A stretch of DNA of 64,000 nucleotides from Lacrimispora xylanolytica (GTDB taxonomy: Bacteria; Bacillota; Clostridia; Lachnospirales; Lachnospiraceae), in the NCBI RefSeq assembly GCF_026723765.1, contig NZ_CP113524.1, positions 2,527,001 to 2,591,000 of the forward strand. The letters are read 5' to 3'. The notes beneath the pieces were generated by a model, which did not search any database, was not told the DNA's origin, and saw only the letters and a program-made list of their open reading frames with translations. Shown one piece after another: positions 46,284 to 53,558 of the stretch; positions within the stretch are counted from its first letter, which is position 1; each line of letters opens with the position of its first letter. A program made the position numbers and the translations under genes.

Positions 46284-47897
46284 TTATTCGTCACACCTTT
46301 TCTTACCGCTTGCCATTCCAACGCTAAGCAACAACCACATCATGGGAGTTACAATCACTACACTTATATTTACTACCGCTTGAGTCATATAACATATCAC
46401 AGCAAAACAACAGCCTATGATATATGGCTTTGTCTTCACATTTTTACACATACAGTAAATTGCTGAGCCAAGAAAAACAACGTAAGCAATCAAACCAGTC
46501 AGCCCAATGGTCATGAAGTACTGCAAATACTCATTATGGGCATTTTCAAAGCGTTGTGGCATTTCTTCACCGATTTTTGTTACAGTCAGTATTCCAAAGG
46601 TATCCGGTCCATGCCCAAATAATTTATGCATTGGAGTAAATTCCTTATATAACTCCATTGACTTTCTCCAAATATACCCCCGACCAGTTCCCCAGCTATC
46701 ATCAAATACGAGATAATTCCCCAAAGAGCCATACCTTGCTGCATTTCCAGCCACATTTGCATCAAAAAGCAAAAATCCAAGAACCAATACGGAAAGTATC
46801 AGCAGTCCAGCCCAGCCATACATGACCACCGGTCCAACTTCATCATTCTTATTCCGGCTTTTTTTAATCAGGATATAAACTGCAGCGTATATTGCCCACA
46901 GCCCTGCTACCACGTATAGGAAGCCATTAAACTCAGCCAATGTCTGAAACAAACTATCAAGCCCAATCACCGTATCCTTGTAGGCCTGGTTCATTTGGAT
47001 AATGCATAGCACCACGGTACCAAATGTAGCAAGCATCAGCAAATATCGCTTCATCCCGGTTTTACTTCTGAATAATAGAAAGGGCAGAAATCCAAACAAA
47101 GCGGCCAATGCCAAATATGCATTGTCGCTGCGTCCCAGGATAATTGCAAAAAAGCTAATTACCATACAGAGATAACACCAGATGACTCTTATCCTACTCT
47201 TAGCAATGGCAAACCACGCCGCTGAAGCACCTAAAATCAGTGCAACATAACCGGTGTACATATTAATATTTCCTATGGTGGAGGTAAATATATCCCATTC
47301 TTCATGAGCAATGTATTTATGAAGATTAAGGACATCCATCCTAAAATAATCTGTGATTCCAACAAAACATACAATCATACCACTGACCAGAAAAACATCC
47401 AGTACCCATTCCTTTGCCTTCCAAAACCGGCTAATCATCAGATAGGATGCAACATAGAGTGTCATTAAAAATAATCCTGAATATCGTCCTTCGTTCCCCC
47501 AGAATGACTCATAAAAATAATCGGACTGAAAAGTTGAAATAACGAGAATGATCCCAAAAATGATAGCCCAACAATCAGCTGCACGAAATGTTTTTCTCCA
47601 GTTTTTTGGGCGCAGCCTGGTAAAAAATATCTTTGTATGCTCCCCTTTATACTTCTTGTAGTCGATTACCAGCATTATTAGACAAAGAATAAGGCAAAGT
47701 GATAACATAGCCACAACGCTGCCCCAATAAAATTGATATTTGAACACCAAAATATCTATATAAGAATTATGATATATGAGAGGAAACACTAAGACTAATA
47801 AAACAATAAAAAAGCTTATTACTCCATTGATGATGGATGAACAAGCTTCTGCAAAGGTGTCCTTATGTACTTTTATATTATTACTCTTTGAGTCCAA
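46284..47897 (-). CDS. O-antigen ligase family membrane protein
   Basis: 537 residues with about 12 membrane segments. KLFGHGPDTFGILTVTK and HNEYLQYFMTIGLTGLIAY hold the conserved periplasmic loop and His-Asn of the WaaL/Wzy_C fold. In Gram-positives such proteins attach or polymerise surface polysaccharides on the outer face; exact role not known. Starts at a TTG (47897) with GGAGG 7 bases upstream. Monocistronic in this window. Confidence 0.83.
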   Translation of the reverse strand: MDSKSNNIKVHKDTFAEACSSIINGVISFFIVLLVLVFPLIYHNSYIDILVFKYQFYWGSVVAMLSLCLILCLIMLVIDYKKYKGEHTKIFFTRLRPKNWRKTFRAADCWAIIFGIILVISTFQSDYFYESFWGNEGRYSGLFLMTLYVASYLMISRFWKAKEWVLDVFLVSGMIVCFVGITDYFRMDVLNLHKYIAHEEWDIFTSTIGNINMYTGYVALILGASAAWFAIAKSRIRVIWCYLCMVISFFAIILGRSDNAYLALAALFGFLPFLLFRSKTGMKRYLLMLATFGTVVLCIIQMNQAYKDTVIGLDSLFQTLAEFNGFLYVVAGLWAIYAAVYILIKKSRNKNDEVGPVVMYGWAGLLILSVLVLGFLLFDANVAGNAARYGSLGNYLVFDDSWGTGRGYIWRKSMELYKEFTPMHKLFGHGPDTFGILTVTKIGEEMPQRFENAHNEYLQYFMTIGLTGLIAYVVFLGSAIYCMCKNVKTKPYIIGCCFAVICYMTQAVVNISVVIVTPMMWLLLSVGMASGKKRCDE

Positions 47898-48188
47898 ATC
47901 AAAGCCTCCATTCTCTTCCCTTAATATTAAATAAAGTATAACATTTAATTGACTTAACTACAATTTAAGATTTAATTAATATAAAAACTCATTTTATATA
48001 AGCTTTATTTTATATCATAGATGATAAGATTGGACTTATTATAAGCTTAATCGTACAATTTACTTGATAATTTGATTTATATAATGGTTGAATCTATAAT
48101 TGACGAAACTGTTTTTTCATTTTTTCCACTCTTTTAGTAATGAATATTTGTTTAAGTGAAGTAATCTTTTTATATGGAGGTTAGCATA

Positions 48189-48767
48189 TTGTTAAAAGAC
48201 TATAATACATTAATACGTAGATTTGCATTGGTAACAATAGGAATCATTTTAATCAGTTTTGGAATATCCTTATTTATGAAACCCGATATTTTGGAATTTA
48301 TTAATTGGGCAGATAGCAAAACTTCAGAAACGAATAAGACACAAATGGGAAAGTTTTTTCAATATGTAGTCAATAATGGGATTAAAGTCCCATTTCAAAT
48401 GCTTATTTTATCTCTTATTCCTATTCCGTTTGTCTACTACTTACCAGTTGCATTAACAGCAATTGCTACAGGGGTGGTTCTTTATCTTCCATTCACACCC
48501 CAATTACAAGATAAGATGAGTTTTTTCAAAGTGTTTTTAGGTGTTTTTCCACATGCTACCATTGAATTGTTTTCTTTTTTTATTGTATTGGCCGTGCTAT
48601 TTGAATTTAATAAAGCAATTCGAAGTCATTTGTTTAAAAAGTCCAATTCTAAATTTGGAGTTGTTTATGCTTTTAAGAAAATAGTTACTGTTTATTGTTT
48701 TGTAGCATTTCCCTTACTTGTCGTGGCAGCTTTTATAGAAGCATTTATTACACCAATGATTACTTGA
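48189..48767 (+). CDS. Stage II sporulation protein M (SpoIIM)-like membrane protein
   Basis: 192 residues from TTG 48189, with GGAGG 8 bases upstream; the in-frame ATG at 48174 overlaps that SD. Four or five membrane segments. PHATIELFSFFIVLAVLFEF resembles the conserved H-x-IE-L segment of the SpoIIM/DUF95 family. SpoIIM proper takes part in forespore engulfment with SpoIID and SpoIIP; this copy is isolated from other spo genes, so a stand-alone paralogue is likely. Confidence 0.72.
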   Translation: MLKDYNTLIRRFALVTIGIILISFGISLFMKPDILEFINWADSKTSETNKTQMGKFFQYVVNNGIKVPFQMLILSLIPIPFVYYLPVALTAIATGVVLYLPFTPQLQDKMSFFKVFLGVFPHATIELFSFFIVLAVLFEFNKAIRSHLFKKSNSKFGVVYAFKKIVTVYCFVAFPLLVVAAFIEAFITPMIT

Positions 48768-48816
48768 ATAACATCCTTCTTGATTTCAAGTAAACTCTGC
48801 ATGATACTATTATTAA

Positions 48817-48850
48817 AACAGCTCTAACCTTTTATCCAGAGTTGTTTTTT
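48817..48850 (+). terminator. Terminator of the SpoIIM-like gene
   Basis: AACAGCTCT and AGAGTTGTT arms with a 12-base loop and a T-run after. Confidence 0.8.
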
Positions 48851-48922
48851 TATAATGTGTAATGGACAGGAGCACCTTAATATAACAATATTAATCTGAA
48901 ATATATCTAATATCTTTGATTT

Positions 48923-49840
48923 TCAAAATCTCTTTTGCAACCTTTTTAATAGTAAATGAGAAAAATTGGATATCAGGAGGCCAGATATAATAATAAGCCC
49001 TCCGCCCCATTGTAATGCTGTCAGTTTCTCCTTCAATACGATCTGTGCTGTAATAAGACCCGCTACCGGAACCAAGAGCGATAAAGGAGCCACTTCTCCT
49101 GCGGAGTATTTTGCCAGTAATGTGCTCCATATACCATACCCAATCAGAGTTGCGCACAATGCCAGATATACGATAGAAAAGATGGCTGTTCCATTGATAT
49201 CGGTCAGCTGATTCCATACCTGTAAAGGCTTATTGATGATGATTGCAGCTGTCATCATAGGGATTGGTGGAATCAGACTTGACCATACAACCATGCTAAA
49301 CATATTTAATTTCTTTCCATGTGCCTCTGCTTCTTTTGACGCATATCTAACTACAAGATTGGAAATTCCCCAAAAAAGAGCGGCTAATATCGTTAGAAAG
49401 AATGCCGCTCCCGGTATAGCCGTTCCGCCATTGCCTCCAATGCTGCCGCTTATAAAATAAAGTCCGATTCCAGCAATGATAAGTCCCACCATTTGGCCTT
49501 TTCTGATTTTTTCTTTAAACAAAATGCCAGCAAATAGAATCGTAAAAAATGCCTGTGACTGCAAGACCACTGATGCAACACCAGCGGGCATCCCTATATT
49601 TGCTGCATAAAAAAGGCATGAAAACTGTCCTACACCAACGGTCATTCCATATATGACGATATATTTCCAACTGGTATCTGGCCGCTTTACAAATAGTATT
49701 GCAGGCAGAGCAGCAACCGTATATCTTAATGCCACCAATAAAAATGGCGACATTTCATTGACTCCTAATTTAATTACTGTAAAGTTAATCCCCCATAATA
49801 GCACAACAAATATGGCAAGTAATTTATCCCATGTTTTCAT
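48923..49840 (-). CDS. EamA/DMT family transporter
   Basis: 305 residues with ten membrane segments as two EamA repeats (WGINFTVIKLGVNEMSPFLL for the first, FWGISNLVVRYASKEAE for the second). Homologues export amino acids or metabolites; E. coli YdcZ/RhaT-like members vary. Substrate not determinable. Start 49840 has AGGGATAAGG upstream. Confidence 0.85.
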   Translation of the reverse strand: MKTWDKLLAIFVVLLWGINFTVIKLGVNEMSPFLLVALRYTVAALPAILFVKRPDTSWKYIVIYGMTVGVGQFSCLFYAANIGMPAGVASVVLQSQAFFTILFAGILFKEKIRKGQMVGLIIAGIGLYFISGSIGGNGGTAIPGAAFFLTILAALFWGISNLVVRYASKEAEAHGKKLNMFSMVVWSSLIPPIPMMTAAIIINKPLQVWNQLTDINGTAIFSIVYLALCATLIGYGIWSTLLAKYSAGEVAPLSLLVPVAGLITAQIVLKEKLTALQWGGGLIIISGLLISNFSHLLLKRLQKRF

Positions 49841-50308
49841 AAATTATATCCTTATCCCTCCTAAAAAAATGTTTCATCTGGTAAAAGACGATTTTAGCCT
49901 CCTTATTATACTGACTTCCAATCCCTACAATTATTATAGGCACGAAGCTTCTTTACTTAAGATACTAAAAAACTTATTATTAACTGTTATCTTTTTAAGT
50001 CGCTAATGAATTTGATTATATCTTATCATGGAAATAAAAGAAAGATATAATAAAGATCTATACTGGTTATCTACTGCCCTTCCTTCATACACTCCCTGGT
50101 GTATTTATAAAAAATATTCTGATTGGAGATGAGTATGTACAGGTTGTTCATGATTTCGAGAGTACAGAACATATACAAGCATACTTAACAATTACGATAC
50201 CAACGTAACGATTTGCGGCGTAACATAAGTAACATTAAAGATCCCCATGCAACTAATTATCTGCACGGGGAACATGATTAGAGTAATATCTTTTCCATGA
50301 GTAATCTT
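49841..50308. other. Intergenic region before the peptide island
   Basis: About 470 AT-rich bases. It contains the LytTR gene terminator (50243-50270). A plus-strand frame from ~50085 to 50208 reads like a coding remnant (GDEYVQVVHDFESTEHIQAY), but has no start and stops soon after. It could be a small decayed gene or chance. Confidence 0.4.
50243..50270 (-). terminator. Terminator of the LytTR/MFS transcript
   Basis: Minus-strand CCCCGTGCA and TGCATGGGG arms, 10-base loop, one G-U pair. Confidence 0.65.
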
Positions 50309-51025
50309 TTACTCTTCTTGTTTTTGCTCAATCAGCCAATTTCCAACAACTTTTCTGTTATGCTGGCTTATAGGTAATATTCTTTTATTAACCATTTCTA
50401 TGTAATTATATTGATAAGAGACTATATACGAATAATTTACAATGTAAGATTTATGGATTTGGAGAAAATTTTCACCCGGAAGCTGCTGCATTGCTTCTTC
50501 AAGCTTTCCATAAAATTCATATTCTCCATCCTTTTCTACTATTTTAACTTTTTTTCGATTACTCTCCAAATAAATAATGTCCTTAAAAGGTATTCTTTTA
50601 TGAGTTCGGTTTATTTTAAACTCAAAATATTGATTTTCATGATCAATCAACATAATGGCTGTTTTTAAAACCTTCTTTATTTTCTCTTTTTTTAAAGGCT
50701 TTACTAGAAAGTTCAATGGACGAATATCAAATAATTTGATAGCATAACTTTCTTTTACCGAGACATATACAATTTGTGTTATATTATCATTTCTTTCTTC
50801 TCTTATCTTACGTCCAATTTCTATGCCATTAATAGTCTCGAATTCAATTCCAAGAAATATCAGATGATAAAAATTTTCTTTTATAATATACTTATATAAT
50901 TCTTCACCTGAATAAAAAACATCCACCTCAAATTCTCTTCTCATACTATTTTGAAATACTATTATGACTTCTTCCAGTTGAGTACAAGTTACAGGATCAT
51001 CATCACATATTGCAATATGTAGCAA
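50309..51025 (-). CDS. LytTR-type response regulator lacking the phospho-acceptor Asp
   Basis: 238 residues from TTG 51025, preceded by GGGGGGA (spacing 7); the ATG at 51040 overlaps that SD. REC domain at 1-125 keeps the acidic pocket (AICDDDP) and the Lys in NFLVKPLKKEK, but the acceptor position in the conserved LIFLDIE motif reads LIFLGIE, with Gly59. LytTR DNA-binding domain ~140-238 (IPFKDIIYLESNRKKVKIVE, HKSYIVNYSYI). No sensor kinase adjoins, which agrees with phosphorylation-independent action. It is the last gene of the DUF2087-MFS-LytTR unit. Confidence 0.87.
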   Translation of the reverse strand: MLHIAICDDDPVTCTQLEEVIIVFQNSMRREFEVDVFYSGEELYKYIIKENFYHLIFLGIEFETINGIEIGRKIREERNDNITQIVYVSVKESYAIKLFDIRPLNFLVKPLKKEKIKKVLKTAIMLIDHENQYFEFKINRTHKRIPFKDIIYLESNRKKVKIVEKDGEYEFYGKLEEAMQQLPGENFLQIHKSYIVNYSYIVSYQYNYIEMVNKRILPISQHNRKVVGNWLIEQKQEE

Positions 51026-51084
51026 GTCAATTCCCCCCATGCTTCATAAGTTTATTTCTTAATTAAATAAGGTTATTTGTATAA

Positions 51085-52323
51085 TTAATTAAAAGTATTA
51101 TCTATGAGCCTACTTTTACCTCTTTTCAATATGATTATAATAATAAGTACAATAAACATATTATTCACGATATAAGTGACATCCGGTCCTATTATACTGG
51201 AAATAAAACCGGAATAAAGAATTCCTAACGGAACAAACAGGCTAGAGCTAAATGTTAATAAAGCAAAAAACCGGCCTTGAAACTGCAGTGGAGTATGAAT
51301 TTGAAAATAAGAATTTAATGGCACATTTACACATGTAGTAAAGAAGCCAATTAATAACTGTATTATTAGAAATAGAAAAAAATATAAAGTTTTTAAAGGA
51401 TACAATATGATAGATAATCCACCAGTAATAATCATCAATCCACTATTAATCAAAATAAAATGATACATATAGTTTTGTAATTTAATTTTACGGTTTTTAA
51501 AGATGATGAACCCCGCAATTATCGTTCCTAAAATTGCTGTTGTAGACGTAAATCCAAATAATACATCAGATATTTTATATTTTTGAATTAAAATTCCTGG
51601 ATTCATTATTTCTTCACTACCACCAACAAAAAAATTCAAAGACATAACTAAAATAAACAGATATAAAATATCCTTATGATCCCGAACAAATTGAATTCCT
51701 TCTGTGAGCTCTTTAATCCAATTGGATTTTACAGAAACATCAGATTTACACGACGTGTATTGTATAAAATATTCTAATATGGCAGACGTAACATATAAAA
51801 TCACCATAATTAATAAAATTATTTTAAATCCCCATAACCCAAAAGTAAGTGTTCCTAATACAGGAGCAATAAGTGATGCAGCATTATCACCAAAACTTTT
51901 TATACCATTATATCTTTCTATGGTTTCCAAAGAAACAATTTCTGAAAAAAATACTTTAGATGCTATCTCAAAAATATTAGAGACAATGTTTATTATTATA
52001 GTAACGGTTAATAAAACCCCCAAATAATCATTAAAATTGTAGGTGACAAATAATACAAAATATAAGAATCCTGTAAACAGATCACACAAAATAATAATAT
52101 TTTTCCTATTAAACCTATCCACGAATAATCCTAATAATGGTGTCACAATTATTGCCGGTACTGTAGACAATGTAAAAAAAACACCTGACCAAGCTAAACT
52201 TCCCGAGCTTTTTAAAATAAATAATGGTAAAACGATAAGGTAAAAAGCCACTCCGAACTTAGAAGTCACTCTTCCCATAATTAACAAAATAATATTCTTT
52301 TTATAGTTCCTATCTCCCCCCAT
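51085..52323 (-). CDS. MFS efflux transporter (MFS_3/EntS-like)
   Basis: 412 residues with 12 membrane segments. GLFVDRFNRKNIII is the TM2-TM3 loop motif; FTSTTAILGTIIAGFIIFKNRK is typical of macrolide/siderophore-type exporters. ATG 52323 has AAGGAG 7 bases upstream, overlapping the DUF2087 stop region, so the two are translationally coupled. Its place beside a radical SAM maturase and peptide suggests peptide export or self-protection, by inference only. Confidence 0.85.
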   Translation of the reverse strand: MGGDRNYKKNIILLIMGRVTSKFGVAFYLIVLPLFILKSSGSLAWSGVFFTLSTVPAIIVTPLLGLFVDRFNRKNIIILCDLFTGFLYFVLFVTYNFNDYLGVLLTVTIIINIVSNIFEIASKVFFSEIVSLETIERYNGIKSFGDNAASLIAPVLGTLTFGLWGFKIILLIMVILYVTSAILEYFIQYTSCKSDVSVKSNWIKELTEGIQFVRDHKDILYLFILVMSLNFFVGGSEEIMNPGILIQKYKISDVLFGFTSTTAILGTIIAGFIIFKNRKIKLQNYMYHFILINSGLMIITGGLSIILYPLKTLYFFLFLIIQLLIGFFTTCVNVPLNSYFQIHTPLQFQGRFFALLTFSSSLFVPLGILYSGFISSIIGPDVTYIVNNMFIVLIIIIILKRGKSRLIDNTFN

Positions 52324-52327
52324 ACGC

Positions 52328-53101
52328 TTACTCCTTGATCCAATATTCAGAGCAAGAATCCGTTCTTTCTAAAAAACCATATTCAATTAATAACCGCCGA
52401 ATATATGGAAAATCGCTGTAAATCTTTTTTAACACATTATTTACTTCAATTTCACTATAATGGATACCTGGTGAAAAGTTACTTGCAATTTCCCTTAGTA
52501 TTACGATTTTTCCCTTTTCTTTAGCAGGAAACTGTTTGATGCAGCCATTTTGATCTATATATCTTGCGATCATTTTTTTCTTTTCCTCAACAGTGACATT
52601 GTAACGATCATCAATCATTGTAGCGGTTTTATGGGCATCATAAAATTGAGATGATGGTTCTTCCGATTTCATAAAGTCCTCCTTTTTTTTGAATAGATCC
52701 ATAGCAGCCAAAAATAATTTAGCTTGTTTCTCATACTCATGTAGCTTATACCGGTGATTTCTCACAGTAGAGCAGGAAATACCCTTTACTTCGCTAATTT
52801 CTTTATCAGATTTCCCCTCTGCCATTAATTTTAGTATAGATTGCTGTGTAGATGAAATCCCTAAAAAATTCGGATTCATATTCAGTAAATAATCTAACAT
52901 GGAGCCATGCTTTTCCTCATTATGAATTTTCATCATTTTATACGCATCATAGAAATGATTATTATGCTGAAATATCTCTCCTTTCGTAAAGGTTTCATTG
53001 CATATCAGACAATATACAAAATTATCATTTTCGTAAAAGCCGTTTGTTAACTCATCTTGTGTCACTTGCCATAACGACTTTCTTTCATCGTGGTCTCTCA
53101 T
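52328..53101 (-). CDS. Transcriptional regulator with zinc finger, LuxR-like HTH and DUF2087 domain
   Basis: 257 residues from ATG 53101 (MRDHDERKSLWQVTQ), with AGGGG and AGGAT SD-like runs upstream; the longer ATG at 53218 would cross a promoter. Order: a C2H2-like finger (YCLICNETF, then HFYDAYKMMKIHNEEKHG, C-x2-C...H-x4-H), a LuxR-type HTH (STQQSILKLMAEGKSDKEIS), and C-terminal DUF2087 (KQFPAKEKGKIVILREIAS, FPYIRRLLIEYGFLERTD). DUF2087 is found in Gram-positive regulators. It heads the MFS-LytTR unit and is a likely controller of the peptide island. Confidence 0.8.
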   Translation of the reverse strand: MRDHDERKSLWQVTQDELTNGFYENDNFVYCLICNETFTKGEIFQHNNHFYDAYKMMKIHNEEKHGSMLDYLLNMNPNFLGISSTQQSILKLMAEGKSDKEISEVKGISCSTVRNHRYKLHEYEKQAKLFLAAMDLFKKKEDFMKSEEPSSQFYDAHKTATMIDDRYNVTVEEKKKMIARYIDQNGCIKQFPAKEKGKIVILREIASNFSPGIHYSEIEVNNVLKKIYSDFPYIRRLLIEYGFLERTDSCSEYWIKE

Positions 53102-53198
53102 CTTATCCTGGCCCCTTTTTAGCAATTTTTCATTTCTACTTTTTTCTGCACTTATAAATACTACTATACTACCTATTACATTTATGAACTCATATGTG

Positions 53199-53227
53199 AT
53201 TATATACCTTTTATCCATTTATGTCTA
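53199..53227 (-). promoter_or_regulatory. Promoter of the DUF2087-MFS-LytTR unit
   Basis: Minus strand TAGACA (53227-53222), 17-base spacer, TATAAT (53204-53199). A large palindrome abuts its upstream side. Confidence 0.7.
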
Positions 53228-53230
53228 TAT

Positions 53231-53263
53231 ATATGCAAACAAATATATCATTTGTTTGCATAT
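53231..53263. promoter_or_regulatory. 33-base perfect-armed palindrome, candidate activator site
   Basis: ATATGCAAACAAAT (53231-53244) and ATTTGTTTGCATAT (53250-53263) with a 5-base centre. It sits just upstream of the -35 of the regulator promoter, a usual activator position. No T-run, so not a terminator. Confidence 0.7.
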
Positions 53264-53330
53264 TATAAACTCAAAACTACATTTAGTAATAAAGCATAAG
53301 CTGTAATTCGTATTTTATTGTGTCTATATA

Positions 53331-53387
53331 AAAAGGAGTTGTTGCTAACGTAGATGATTGATCCACTTTTGCAACAACTCTTTTTTA
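53331..53387 (-). terminator. Terminator of the radical SAM-peptide unit
   Basis: GAGTTGTTGC (53336-53345) pairs with GCAACAACTC (53371-53380), with A/T runs outside both arms. Confidence 0.85.
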
Positions 53388-53433
53388 AAAACCATTGTTA
53401 AAATTTTTGTACCTTAAAGAAATGCTCAAAACA

Positions 53434-53535
53434 TCAAGTTGCATACTTCATTACATAATCCTGATTTTCTAAACTCTCGGCAATTATTTCTTTTTCTTCA
53501 AGCTCTTTTAGTTTTTCAAGTAACTGCTTGTCCAT
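53434..53535 (-). CDS. 33-residue putative RiPP precursor or signal peptide
   Basis: ATG 53535 is preceded by GGAGGTGA (spacing 6-8), the strongest SD in the island. The peptide starts MDKQLLEKLKELEEKE and ends ENQDYVMKYAT, an acidic-basic amphipathic N-terminal stretch followed by a short less charged tail. That is the usual leader/core layout of a modified peptide. It lies 23 bases after the B12-radical SAM gene, on the same strand and before one terminator. It has no recognised family. An unmodified regulatory peptide is an alternative. Confidence 0.72.
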   Translation of the reverse strand: MDKQLLEKLKELEEKEIIAESLENQDYVMKYAT

Positions 53536-53558
53536 AAATTCACCTCCACTCTCTTAAT

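Larger units (their letters stand above)
53102..53433. other. Regulatory gap between the peptide gene and the DUF2087 gene
   Basis: About 330 bases. It holds the peptide-gene terminator (53331-53387), the 53231-53263 palindrome and the regulator promoter (53199-53227). No further ORF is seen. Confidence 0.6.

Noticed and set aside
50085-50208. Coding-like frame upstream of the LytTR terminator
   Set aside because: No start codon with SD and only ~40 codons; mentioned in the intergenic feature only.
53434-53535. Peptide ORF as a chance ORF
   Set aside because: Its SD is the best in the region and it fits exactly between the maturase and the terminator, so I kept it as a candidate.
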